From the NCBI RefSeq assembly GCF_902635505.1, contig NC_045426.1, forward strand, positions 564,969,818-565,033,817: 64,000 bases of DNA. The letters run 5' to 3'. Positions 1-10,139 of this stretch are shown here, piece after piece. Made by a program: the position numbers and the translations under genes. The stretch is from Sarcophilus harrisii (Eukaryota > Chordata > Mammalia > Dasyuromorphia > Dasyuridae). The number at the start of each line of letters is the position of its first letter. Positions within the stretch are counted from its first letter, which is position 1. Below the pieces are notes generated by a model. It ran no database searches. It was not told where the DNA came from and saw only the letters and a program-made list of their open reading frames with translations.

Positions 1-218
1 CCCCTTTTTGATCTGTTTTTTTCTTGTGCAGCATGATAAGTATGGAAAATGTATAGAAGAATTGCACATGTTTAACATATTGGATTATTTACCATCTAGG
101 AGAGAGGTAGGGGGAAGAGAGGCAGAAAAATTTATAACACAAGGTTTTGCAAGGGTTAATGTCGAAGATTATCTCTGCATATGATTTGAAAATAAAATCT
201 TTAATAAAATTTTTTTTT
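1..218 (+). mobile_element. L1 LINE 3' end, cut by the window edge
   Basis: This is the end of a marsupial L1 3' UTR in the plus orientation. It has the TTTGATCTG...CTTGTGCAGCATGATAA segment, the ACCATCTAGG segment with a purine-rich run, GCAAGGGTTAATGT, and a final AAAATAAAATCTTTAATAAAA tail. The same order of blocks recurs at 19100-19350, 55880-56100 and 58850-59095. Only the terminal part is in the window, so the 5' extent is unknown. Confidence 0.85.
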
Positions 219-230
219 CATCCATGGGAT

Positions 231-599
231 TTTCCTACTTTCCTCTAAACCAATGTATACACTCTACCCCACAGGCCTACCTATGGTAGAATATCCAAGA
301 TTTCCTTGATTCAGTTAAAAGTGGGCTGATACTGCTCATCTGATAGCAGATGAGCAGGAGAAAGAACTGATTCTTAAACAGAAAAGAATATTTGATATGG
401 AAGGTTATATCTTATTGTTTCAAGAGAACTTTATAAGATGAAAAAAAGATGGAACATCCTGATGGAAGGAATGATAGGTCTGGTTATTAACAATAATGAT
501 TTAATAGATAAATAAACCTAAATAATAAATTAAACATACCAGATATAATCAACATCTAAGAAAAATAATAGGAGAGAAAACAATAAAAAACAATATCTC
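231..599. other. AT-rich spacer, nothing recognised
   Basis: This stretch lies between an L1 tail and an unclassified repeat. It contains a short self-complementary stretch (CTGCTCATCTGATAGCAGATGAGCAG at about 332-357) but no open frame, SINE box or splice-like exon that I can support. Confidence 0.4.
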
Positions 600-1060
600 T
601 TTAAAGTAAAGTTATTTATTTTTCAGTTGAAAAAAAAAGACCAAAATAGTTATCTGCTAAAATGCTTTAAAAATGCTCTTTCACATATATTCATTCTATA
701 TACTATCTCACTCCTGTGACATACTCAACATATATATGTTGGAGATATACTATATGTGGAGATATACTATCTCCACATAATCGTATACTGTGCCATTAAT
801 TTTCTCAGAAAATTGTCATACCTTTTCCTGATTTATTGCCTAGACAACACAGTCACTGCTTGGGGCCTAACCTCCCCAAATCCTCATGATCATTCTGTAA
901 CCTTCCTGAACTAGAGCCAATATACTCTTTGGTATTTTACTATTTTGCAAGCTCTGACTATATAATTTTACAGGGAACTGAGACCAGGGAAACATATTTA
1001 AACTTCTAATTGTGCTAACTCTGGCCTCTAGCTGAGATTTCCAAAGGTCAAGGAAATATA
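600..1060 (+). repeat. Unclassified dispersed repeat, copy A
   Basis: This interval reads as a diverged copy of 16110-16520. Shared landmarks in the same order are a TATTCATTCT block, a TTTTCTC block, ATTCTGTAACCTTCCTG (ATTCTATAACCTTCCTG in the other copy), and TTTGGTATTTT...GCAAGCTCTG. Edges are approximate. No coding frame is visible, and the family is not one I can name. Confidence 0.45.
753..779. repeat. Perfect 12-bp hairpin with a 3-nt loop
   Basis: TATGTGGAGATA (753-764) and TATCTCCACATA (768-779) are perfect inverted repeats around the loop TAC. A second GGAGATATACTA copy sits just upstream at 741-752. Confidence 0.8.
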
Positions 1061-1132
1061 AGAGATAATAAATATACTATATAATCAATGCCAAAAGAAA
1101 AGAGGCAAAGCAAAAGCAAAACAGTTAGTGGA

Positions 1133-1173
1133 AGAAGAAGAAAGAAAGAAAGAAGAAGAGAGAGAAAGAGAGA
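1133..1173. repeat. GAA/GA-rich simple repeat
   Basis: A purine run of AAGAAGAAG, AAAGAAAG and AGAGAGA units. Confidence 0.8.
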
Positions 1174-1406
1174 GCCATAGGGAGCCTCACAACACATGTG
1201 AAATCCTCTATATTTTGTCCTCATATGAGGATATTATTTTGCTCTTATATGATGGTAACAATGATTATGTAGACAGAATGTGAGAAAATGACGTCATAAA
1301 TGTATAATTATTTTAACTGTCCTAGGTGCTAAGTTAGGAAGCTGGCAAAAGAGTAGAAATATTACAAGAAGTGTGGTCATTTATACCCCCAGCCTCACAG
1401 AGACTT

Positions 1407-1638
1407 TTTTTATTTATTTATAATAATTTTTATTGACAGAATCCATGCCAGGCTAATTTTTTACAACATTATCCCTTGCACTCACTTCTGTTCCGATTTT
1501 TCCCTCCGCTAGATGGCAAGCAGTTCTATATATGTTGAATATGTCACAGTATATCCTAGATACAATATATGCGCAGAACCAAACAGTTTTCTTGTTGTTC
1601 AGGGAGAATTGGATTCAGAAGATAAAAATAACCTGGGA
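1407..1638 (-). mobile_element. L1 3' end fragment with TSD
   Basis: Reading on the minus strand, this is the 3' UTR end of an L1-like element: the T-rich start on the plus strand is followed by TTTTTATTGACAG, the CCCTTGCACTCACTTCTGTTCC block and AGATGGCAAGCAG. It is bounded by a perfect 14-bp target-site duplication, CCTCACAGAGACTT, at 1393-1406 and 1639-1652. It is strongly 5'-truncated. The 3' UTR differs from that of the L1 at 5583, so it is another subfamily. Confidence 0.7.
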
Positions 1639-1652
1639 CCTCACAGAGACTT

Positions 1653-2687
1653 AATGATACTATGTGATCGCAAGAGTCAGATTCATTACAAAACATTTGC
1701 AGTTCTCCTGCCACAGTCAGAGATTTGTTATGAAAGGAGAAATTGGGACATGGTTGTAACAATTTCAAGTCTGTTCCATGAAATCCAAGCCTAACTGCAC
1801 ATAAATATAATGAGACAAAACTACTGCAGCTCTGTTTGATTTCAGATAAGTCATAAGTACATTTTGGAGCAGGCAATCATACAATAGAGTTCCACCTTGT
1901 CCAACAGGTCTCATAGCTAGGCTCCTGATCACATCAAGATACTTTCTGATTCAGAAAGAAAATACCACAATGAAGAAGTTGAATAGAGGATCTTGCCATT
2001 AGTTTTGTAAAGCCCATTTTCTCCTCCTTCCCAGATGTCTATGTCCTCCCTATAACATTTGACAATATTGCACTCTGTGAGCAGGTCTTATCATTTTCCT
2101 TCAAATGGTGTAGTATTTTTATTCAAACACTTGTACCTATACTCAATACTTAGAGCAAATCAAATTATAATCCTAAAAGGTCCTCATAAAAAATCCTGTT
2201 TAGATCAGGCTATAGTTGTTCCTCACATTAACAGCCATATCAGTAAATTCACAATATATAATAATTTCTAAAAACCATTTTTTCCTTAGTACCAATGAAG
2301 CACATAAGATATTTCCAAAAGTTTTTAGATTGGTTTTCTTTATTTTTAGTACACCTTGATACAAAAATCTATTATGACATATTTTTTTAAATAATCACAA
2401 TCTGGAATATTATACATAAAATCAATGCATGACAGTGAACAATCCTGAATTGTTCTGGATTAGCATTAACTAGCACTGGTTAATCTGGAGATCTTGCCAT
2501 ATTACACATTAACAGGGTGAGCTTTGCTCAGGGTGAGCAAAGTAGAAAACCTTCTTGAGCTGCCAAAACACCATGGAGTTGACAAAGTGAGCCTACAGTG
2601 GCTCCTTGATTTCCTTGACTGGTGCCTGACTTCTGTCTTTTTGTCACCAATAAGTGCTAAATATTTTCTTTGAAAAAAAAAGGTATT
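1653..2687. other. No recognised gene; 3' flank of the PRPF18-like retrogene
   Basis: Several short frames occur here but none resembles a known protein. The part nearest 2500-2690 could belong to the retrogene transcript if its polyadenylation signal at 2688-2693 is used. Otherwise this is unremarkable AT-rich sequence. Confidence 0.3.
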
Positions 2688-2693
2688 TTTATT
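2688..2693 (-). promoter_or_regulatory. Candidate polyadenylation signal AATAAA for the PRPF18-like gene
   Basis: TTTATT on the plus strand reads AATAAA on the minus strand, about 400 nt past the stop codon at 3094. It is the nearest convincing hexamer downstream. In AT-rich DNA such hexamers arise by chance, so this is only a candidate. Confidence 0.35.
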
Positions 2694-3093
2694 TATAAAT
2701 ATAATTTTAGCATGAACAGTATTATATTTTACCAAAATAATTACAAGTCAACCTCTAATGTTTCTTTCTAGTCATTCACCAGCAACTTGCACATTAGGTA
2801 GGGAAAAAATCCAATAGGAATCCCTCAATGATTGTTGTCTGTGTGCTTAAATTATGGGAAAATGAGCCTCCTGCTTTTTTGATTTTGAGTCTATTGAAAG
2901 TTAACAATCAAAAGTCTACTGTCCTATTTGATGTAAGAAGCAAAGAGTTTTTTAAAATAAGCCAGAAAAATCACTTAGAAAACAGCTGCTCCCCAAACTT
3001 GATTTTTTTCTCTCTCCATCATTCCTGGTAGCAATTCCCCAGGACACCACAGGACTGTTTCTTCTTGGGCTATAGCTCCACAGAGGGCAGTTA

Positions 3094-4623
3094 TCACAGT
3101 GCATTGTACTCCACACATTTTGATGGGTATGCAGAGAAGTGCTTCTGGCAAAGGGTCATTAATCTTTTTAAACCCTGAATAAATTTTCGTTGCGTCTCGT
3201 CATTTAGAACGTGGGCAACATGCTTGGAAAAGATCTTTTCACGACCAGTTCTGGCATGGATACCGACCATAGTGACTCCAATTGGCCAGGGGGCATTTCC
3301 AATGGCCATCTGAAGATAAGCCTCGTTGGCCTTCACATATTCTCTCTGTGACATGAATTTAATAATTTCTGTTATTGATTCTTTAAGATCTGCAGGAAGA
3401 GTCCTGTTTTGCAGCTTCCTGAAAAGTGGCCTCAGATAGGATTCTGTCTGTTTCTGAGCGGCACTGTTCAGTTTGCCCTGCACACTGCATTTTACATGCT
3501 CTTCTCTAGCCTGGAGCTCTTGAGTCCAAATTCTAAGGAGAAACTTAAGGAACCTGGAGATGATATCCATGTCTTTGTAATCATCCCCCCTTCCTAAGGA
3601 TTGTCCCAAAGCCTCAAATTCTTCAAAAGTAGCGTTTTCTTCGTGGGCTTTCAGATCATTCTGTGTGTCTTCTCCAGCAACAATGTCCTGGAAGTGTTGT
3701 TGCTCGACCTTATCCAAAGCTGCCTTCAAGTCATTCTTCAAACCCTTGTTAACCTCGGGCATAAGAATCTCGATCTTTCTTAATCGCTGAAATGCATCAT
3801 AATCTGTTTCTCCAAACAATCTTACGGGTTCGCCTCTTCCTCTCAGACGCGACACGATCTCTTGCCTGGAAAGATTCATCGGCAACTTTTCCTTTGTCGG
3901 GTCTAGTTCTGCCACTGGAGAGAAGGACGTTAGCTGGTTCTCATCCTTCTCTTGTGGCTGTATCTTGGAGGCACATCTTCCAAAGTCAGCCTCCTCTTCT
4001 TTTCTGGCAAGTTCACTCCGTTTAAAGTATCTTTTACTTCCCTCCAGCAACATTTTGTCCTCCACCAGCTGCCGCTTGCGAGAGATCTCTGCTTTGAGAT
4101 AATCTATCTCCCAGCTGCTCGCTGGGCTCTGAGGCACCCGAAAGCTCTTCCTTCCCGGCGACTCCCCGGAGGGATCTCGATCCACCCCATTCAACCTTGA
4201 GCCCAGAAATACTCTGCCTGCTCCCTTCTCGGCAGCGTTGCCCTGGAAAGGTCCGAGGCCCAGCTGTGCCTGGAGTTCGGGGGTGTCCTTAATGCTGAGA
4301 GATGAGTCATTTCCAGAGCTGGCCTTGGGGTCGGCGGCAGCTTCGGAGGCTCCATCCCGCTTATCCTGTTTCATTTTTTGTTCCGCAGGTTCGGCCTGGC
4401 CGTGCCCCGGTCTGTGAATGCTCCTGTTGCGATCCTCGACCTTGCCCGGGAGGAGGATGCTCCGCATGTCTGGCCCGAGTTCTCGGCTTCGCTTGCACCG
4501 ATCTCGGGGCCCGGCCACATCACTCCCGCTGCCCAAGTCCACACCGCAATATTTGCGCTTCTTAGGGTCGCTGTGCCGCAGAGGCTCCGCAGGTGCCAGG
4601 TCTGAATTCCCTGCTCTCCCCAT
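3094..4623 (-). CDS. PRPF18: PRPF18-like retrogene with a novel N-terminal extension
   Basis: A continuous 509-codon frame runs from ATG at 4623 to TGA at 3094. Residues 173-509 match the entire pre-mRNA splicing factor PRPF18 (human 342 aa, from memory), including YFKRSELA (199-206), the splicing-factor motif ending [17 protein letters not shown] (269-285), and the most conserved C-terminal block [20 protein letters not shown] (435-454). PRPF18 acts in the second step of nuclear pre-mRNA splicing with U5 snRNP and SLU7. The parental gene has many introns and this copy has none, so it is a retrocopy. A five-residue gap lies near residue 314 (VAGEDTQ). The ancestral start is ATA (Ile173), so translation from there is lost. 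The first 172 residues are new: GC-rich, charged, low complexity, with basic KKRK (21-24) and RCKRSR (42-47) clusters that could be nuclear signals. The frame opens at GTG 4701 just after a TGA; I chose ATG 4623 for its AGGATGG context. Neither stops nor frameshifts interrupt it. Confidence 0.85.
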   Translation of the reverse strand: MGRAGNSDLAPAEPLRHSDPKKRKYCGVDLGSGSDVAGPRDRCKRSRELGPDMRSILLPGKVEDRNRSIHRPGHGQAEPAEQKMKQDKRDGASEAAADPKASSGNDSSLSIKDTPELQAQLGLGPFQGNAAEKGAGRVFLGSRLNGVDRDPSGESPGRKSFRVPQSPASSWEIDYLKAEISRKRQLVEDKMLLEGSKRYFKRSELARKEEEADFGRCASKIQPQEKDENQLTSFSPVAELDPTKEKLPMNLSRQEIVSRLRGRGEPVRLFGETDYDAFQRLRKIEILMPEVNKGLKNDLKAALDKVEQQHFQDIVAGEDTQNDLKAHEENATFEEFEALGQSLGRGDDYKDMDIISRFLKFLLRIWTQELQAREEHVKCSVQGKLNSAAQKQTESYLRPLFRKLQNRTLPADLKESITEIIKFMSQREYVKANEAYLQMAIGNAPWPIGVTMVGIHARTGREKIFSKHVAHVLNDETQRKFIQGLKRLMTLCQKHFSAYPSKCVEYNAL

Positions 4624-4714
4624 CCTGACAACGGTCACGCACTCCTTCTCCCTGAAGTACTTTGAGGATCCCAAAGCGGCTCTGCTCGCAGCAAATCCCA
4701 CTCAGTCTCCACAT
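4562..4714 (-). other. Overlapping upstream ORF in the retrogene leader
   Basis: The ATG at 4714 opens a 50-residue frame ending at 4562 that overlaps the main start at 4623 in another frame. Its context (CTC before ATG, T after) is poor, while the main ATG has A at -3 and G at +4. Leaky scanning to 4623 is therefore plausible, with the upstream frame as a possible brake. Confidence 0.4.
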
Positions 4715-4753
4715 GAGCTCCTTCGGACTATGGTGCAGCACCACAGCAGGCGC

Positions 4754-4761
4754 CTTTTATA
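4754..4761 (-). promoter_or_regulatory. TATA box (TATAAAAG) upstream of the retrogene
   Basis: On the minus strand the sequence is GGGATATAAAAGGCGCC, a near-consensus TATA box. It lies 131 bp upstream of ATG 4623. A start site 25-30 bp downstream would fall near 4724-4730, giving a leader of about 100 nt. Confidence 0.55.
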
Positions 4762-4854
4762 TCCCGCGAGCCCATACCGATACCGGGTGGGAAGTGTGAA
4801 CTTCAGGTGCGAACTCCTCTCCATGCTTTAATCATAGGGCCTCTCTTCTCCAGT

Positions 4855-4864
4855 GGAGGCGGGG
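4855..4864 (-). promoter_or_regulatory. GC box (Sp1-type) upstream of the TATA box
   Basis: GGAGGCGGGG on the plus strand (CCCCGCCTCC on the minus strand) lies about 95 bp upstream of the TATA box. This matches an Sp/KLF GC box, which works in either orientation. Confidence 0.45.
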
Positions 4865-5017
4865 CCTTTATTGTAGTTCTTAGTAAAAACTTTTGAAAGC
4901 CAATTATATTCATCATTGCATCACATTTTTGTCCCTTCCCTCCTTTAATAATAAAGTTTTCTCAAATCATTCAGAAAGAATGAGATACTTTAAGGACCTA
5001 ACACCATACGAGAATTT

Positions 5018-5156
5018 TTCCCCCTGAGGCAGTTGGGGTTAAGTGATTTGCCCAGGGTCACACAGCTAGGCTTTATTAAGTGGTAGGGTCAAATTTGAAC
5101 TCAGGTCTTCCTGATTTCAGGGCTGGTGCTCTATCCACTGCACCAACTATCTGCCC
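5018..5156 (-). mobile_element. tRNA-derived marsupial SINE
   Basis: The reverse complement carries the SINE body: a GGCAGATAGTTGGTGCAGTGG-like head, ATAGAGCACCAGCCCTGAAATC, a GAGTTCAAATTTGACC box-B-like segment, and the TGTGTGACCCTGGGCAAATCACTTAACCCC tail. GAATTT-type sequences at both edges (5010-5017 and 5158-5166) may be target-site duplication remnants. Confidence 0.9.
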
Positions 5157-5582
5157 GAAGAATTTCTAACTACATATTCAAAAGAGTGAAATTTAAAAGC
5201 CTGAGATCCTTCTTGTATCCCATGAGAGTAACTCAACAAAATATTCACCAAACATATACATTTTTTACATTTTACCTGATTTTGTTGTAGAAATTTGCTA
5301 TGAAAGGGGGAAAGAGTGACATAGTGATATCAAAGCTGATCCTTCAAAATGACCTAACATAAACTTTCCTCAGCTTTATTTGATTCTAGGGAAGAGTCAT
5401 TGGTGGATGGTTAACTGCTCTAAAAGTAAAGGCTGATTTATTCACAGCTGCCTTATTCACAGGATACTGGTCAGGTGCAGAATTCACTGCTGTAAGAAAT
5501 TTTCTTGTTCAGAAATTAATCCTACCTTCAACTATGCCCCTCAACTTTTTCAGGCCTATAGCCAGGAACTGAAGAATTCTCC

Positions 5583-8500
5583 TTTTTTTTTTTTTTTTTT
5601 TTTTTTAATTTAATAGCCTTTTATTTACAGGATATATGCATGGGTAACTTTACAGCATTAACAATTGCCAAACCTCTTGTTCCAATTTTTCACCTCTTAC
5701 CCCCCACCCCCTCCCCCAGATGGCAGGATGACCAATAGATGTTAAATACATTAAAATATAAATTAGATACACAATAAGTATACATAACCAAAACGTTATT
5801 TTGCTGTACAAAAAGAATCAGACTCTGAAATATTGTACAATTAGCTTGTGAAGGAAATCAAAAATGCAGGTGGGCATAAATATAGGGATTGGGAATTCAA
5901 TGTAATGGTTTTTAGTCATCTCCCAGAGTTCTTTTTCTGGGCATAGCTAGTTCAGTTCATTACTGCTCCATTAGAAATGATTTGGTTGATCTCGTTGCTG
6001 AGGATGGCCTGGTCCATCAGAACTGGTCATCATATAGTATTGTTGTTGAAGTATATAATGATCTCCTGGTCCTGCTCATTTCACTCAGCATCAGTTCGTG
6101 TAAGTCTCTCCAGGCCTTTCTGAAATCATCCTGTTGGTCATTTCTTACAGAACAGTAATATTCCATAATATTCATATACCACAATTTATTCAGCCATTCT
6201 CCAACTGATGGACATCCATTCAGTTTCCAGTTTCTAGCCACTACAAAAAGGGCTGCCACAAACATTCGTGCACATACAGGTCCCTTTCCCTTCTTTATAA
6301 TCTCTTTGGGATATAATCCCAGTAGTAACACTGCTGGATCAAAGGGTATGCACAGTTTGATAACTTTTTGAGCATAGTTCCAAACTACTCTCCAAAATGG
6401 TTGGATTCGTTCACAACTCCACCAACAATGAATCAATGTCCCAGTTTTCCCACATCCCCTCCAACAATCATCATTATTTTTTCCTGTCATCTTAGCCAAT
6501 CTGACAGGTGTGTAGTGGTATCTTAGAGTTGTCTTAATTTGCATTTCTCTGATTAATAATGACTTGGAGCATCTTTTCATATGACTAGAAATAGTTTCAA
6601 TTTCTTCATCTGAGAATTGTCTGTTCATATCCTTTGACCATTTTTCAATTGGAGAATGGCTTGATTTTTTATAAATTAGAGTTAATTCTCTATATATTTT
6701 GGAAATGAGGCCTTTATCAGAACCTTTGACTGTAAAAATATTTTCCCAGTTTATTGCTTCCCTTCTAATCTTGTCTGCATTAGTTTTGTTTGTACAAAAA
6801 CTTTTCAGTTTGGTATAATCGAAATTTTCTATTTTGTGATCAGTAATGATCTCTAGTTCTGCTTTGGTCATAAAGACCTTCCCCTTCCACAGGTCTGAGA
6901 GGTAAACTATCCTATGTTCCTCTAATTTATTAATAATTTCATTCTTTATGCCTAGGTCATGAACCCATTTTGACCTTATCTTGGTGTACGGCGTTAAGTA
7001 TGGATCAATGCCTAGTTTCTGCCATATTAGTTTCCAATTTTCCCAGCAATTTTTATCAAACAGTAAGTTCTTATCCCAAAAGCTGGGATCTTTGGGTTTG
7101 TCAAAGACTAGGTTGCTATATTTGTTGACTGTTTTATCCCTTGAACCTAATCTATTCCACTGATCAACTAATCTATTCCTTAGCCAATACCAAATAGTTT
7201 TGGTAACTGCTGCTCTATAATATAATTTTAGATCTGGTACAGCTAAGCCACCATCATTTGATTTTTTTTTCATTAATTCCCTTGAAATTCTTGACCTTTT
7301 GTTTTTCCATATGAACTTTGTTGTTATTTTTTCTAGGTCATTAAAATAGTTTTTTGGGAGTCTGATTGGTATAGCGCTAAATAAATAGATTAGTTTAGGT
7401 AATATTGTCATCTTTATTATATTTGCTCGCCCTATCCAAGAGCATTTAATATTTTTCCAATTGGTTAGATCAGACTTAATTTGTGTGAAAAGTGGTCTGT
7501 AATTTTGCTCATAAAGTTTCTGATTTTCCCTTGGCAGATAGATTCCTAAATATTTTATATTATCAGTAGTTACTTTAAATGGAATTTCTCTTTGTAACTC
7601 TGACTGTTGGATTTTGTTAGTGATATATAAGAATGCTGATGACTTATGTGGGTTTATTTTATAACCAGCAACTTTGCTAAAGTTGTGGATTATTTCTAAT
7701 AACTTTTTAGCAGAATCTCTGGGGTTCTCTAAGTATACCATCATGTCATCGGCAAAGAGTGATAATTTGGCTTCCTCATTGCCTATTCTTATTCCTTTAA
7801 TCTCTTTCTCAGCTCTTATTGCCAAAGCTAGCTTTCTAATACAATATTAAATAGTAACGGTGATAGCGGGCAACCTTGTTTCACTCCAGATCTTATTGGG
7901 AATGGTTGCAGTTTGTCTCCATTACATATGATGCTTACTGATGGTTTTAAATAGATGCTGCTGATTATTTTAAGGAAAAGTCCATTTATTCCTATACTCT
8001 CAAGTGTTTTTAATAGGAATGGATGTTGGATTTTATCAAATGCTTTTTCTGCATCTATTGAGATGATCATATGGTTTTTGTTAATTTGGTTATTAACATG
8101 GCCAATTATATTGATAGTTTTCCTAATATTGAACCAGCCCTGCATTCCTGGTATAAATCCTACTTGATCATAGTGTATTATCTTGGAGATGATTTTCTGT
8201 AGTCTTTTTGCTAATATCTTATTTAAGATTTTAGCATCAATATTCATTAGGGAGATTGGTCTATAATTTTCTTTCTCTGTTTTCAGCCTACCTGGTTTAG
8301 GTATCAGTACCATGTCTGTGTCATAGAAGGAATTTGGTAGGACTCCTTCATTCCCTATTTTATCAAATAATTTATATAGCATTGGGGCCAATTGTTCTTT
8401 AAATGTTTGGTAAAATTCACATGTAAATCCATCTGGTCCTGGGGATTTTTTCTTAGGGAGTTGTTTAATTGCCTGTTCTATTTCTTTTTCTGAAATGGGA

Positions 8501-10135
8501 CTATTCAAGCAATTTACTTCCTCCTCTGTTAGTCTGGGAAGTCTATATTTTTGGAGGTAGTCATCCATTTCACTTAGGTTATCAAATTTATTGGCATAAA
8601 GTTGAGCAAAATAACTCCTTATTATTTCTCTAATTTCCTCTTCATTGGTGGAAAGTTCTCCCTTTTCATTTTTAAGACTACTAATTTCATTTTCCTCCCT
8701 CCTTTTTCTAATCAGATTTACCAAAGGCTTATCTATTTTATTGGCTTTTTCATAGAACCAACTCTTAGTTTTATTAATTAGTTCAATAGTTTTTTTACTT
8801 TCAATATTTTTAATTTCTCCTTTTAATTTTAGAATTTCCAATTTAGTATTTGATTGGGGGTTTTTAATTTGGTTTTTTTTTAGTTTTTTTAGTTGCAAGC
8901 CCAATTCATTAATCTTTTCTTTCTCTGTTTTATTCAAGTAAGCCTCTAAGGATATAAAATTCCCTCTTATTACCGCCAAAGCGGTAATCCCACAAATTTT
9001 GGTATGATGTCTTATCATTGTCATTTTCTTGAGTGAAATTATTAATTGTATCTATAATTTGCTGCTTCACCCAATCATTCTTTAAGATGAGATTGTTTAG
9101 TTTCCAATTACTTTTTGGTCTATTTCCCCCTAACTTTTTGTTGAATGTAGTTTTTATTGCATCATGATCTGAAAAGAAAGCATTTACTATTTCTGCTTTC
9201 TTGCATTTAATTTTGAGGTCTTTATGTCCTAATATATGGTCAATTTTTGAATAGGTTCCATGAACTGCTGAGAAGAAAGTATATTCCCTTCTATCTCCAT
9301 TCAATTTTCTCCAAAGATCCAACATACCTAATTTTTCTAATATTCTATTTACTTCTTTAATTTCTTTCTTATTTGTTTTGTGGTTTGATTTGTCTAATTC
9401 TGAGAGTGCAAGGTTGAGATCTCCTACTATTACAGTTTTGTTGTCTATTTCTTCTTGCAACTCTCTTAACTTCTCCTTTAGGAAGTTGAGTGCCATATCA
9501 CTTGGTGCATATATGTTTAATATTGGTATCGCTTCATTGTTTATGCTACCCTTTAGCAGGTTGTAGTTTCCTTCCTTATCTCTTTTAATTAGATCAATTT
9601 TTGCTTTTGCTTGATCTGAGATAAGGATGGCTACCCCTGCTTTTTTGACTTCACCTGAAGCATAATAGATTTTGCTCCAGCCTTTTACCTTTACTCTATA
9701 TGTATCCCCCTGCTTTAAATGTGTTTCTTGTAAACAACATATTGTAGGGTTCTGACTTTTGATCCAGTCTGCTATCTGCCTCCTCTTTATGGGGGAGTTC
9801 ATCCCATTCACATTTACAGTTAGAATTACTAAATCTGTATTTCCTGCCATCCTAATAACTCCAGATTATGCTTTACTTTTTCTTGCCTCCCCCAACCCTC
9901 TTTCCCCTTTTTGAACTTATGTACCCCACTTGTATCACGATGCTTACCCTCTTTAGAATCCCTCCTTCCCCCCCTTTGAATCTTTTCCCCTTCCTTCCCT
10001 TATTACTCTTTTTCTTTTCCCTTTTCCTCTCCCCCCTTTTTTAATGAGGCGAGAGAATTTTCTCTAAAACAAATGTCAATTATTTTTTTTCTTTGAGCCA
10101 ACTCTGATGAGAGTAAGATTCACACAATGTTCCTC
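5583..10135 (-). mobile_element. Nearly complete L1 LINE (3' UTR, ORF2, ORF1-ORF2 spacer)
   Basis: Poly-T at 5583-5606 is the A tail on the minus strand. It is followed by the 3' UTR (to 6016), a full-length ORF2 (6017-9850), and a pyrimidine-rich block (9860-10060) that is the purine-rich marsupial L1 spacer. The spacer ends near GTGTGAATCTTACTCTCATC at 10108-10127. No ORF1 follows, so the element is 5'-truncated near 10135; the exact edge and the target-site duplication were not found. It is the longest and best preserved L1 in the window. Confidence 0.85.
6017..9850 (-). pseudogene. L1 ORF2 (endonuclease-reverse transcriptase), two frameshifts
   Basis: The span is about 1278 codons, the normal L1 ORF2p length. 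An APE-type endonuclease comes first (start ATG 9850; N15, QETH with E42, IYAPSD, GDLN at 143-146, SDH at 227-229). Then come the reverse transcriptase blocks: [36 protein letters not shown] and the catalytic FADDMMVYLENP. A C-terminal CWRGC...H...C cysteine motif follows, ending SRTRRSLY...YDDQF. Two single-base changes break it: an extra base near 8980 (after NLWD), and a missing base near 7830, where GAAAGCTAG stands for the expected GAAATGCTAG. With only two breaks and no other visible stops, the insertion is fairly recent. ORF2p nicks DNA and copies the L1 RNA by target-primed reverse transcription. Confidence 0.9.
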
Positions 10136-10139
10136 AAAC

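Larger units (their letters stand above)
3800..4870. promoter_or_regulatory. CpG-rich, GC-rich block over the 5' half of the retrogene
   Basis: From about 3800 to 4870, and most densely at 4130-4680, CG dinucleotides are frequent, whereas the surrounding tens of kilobases are AT-rich and CpG-poor. The block covers the extension, the TATA box and the GC box. It looks like a CpG island, which suggests germline undermethylation. Exact island limits need a computed CpG observed/expected ratio. Confidence 0.6.

Noticed and set aside
1513-1876. Overlapping 93- and 106-codon frames on both strands
   Set aside because: They lie across an L1 fragment and its flank and have no similarity to known proteins.
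4624-4701. Longer 535-residue version starting at GTG 4701
   Set aside because: GTG is a rare start in vertebrates and follows a TGA directly; the ATG at 4623 has a better context.
3409-4831. Plus-strand and other-frame open stretches of 60-137 codons opposite the retrogene
   Set aside because: They are reading-frame shadows created by the GC-rich PRPF18-like coding sequence; none resembles a protein.
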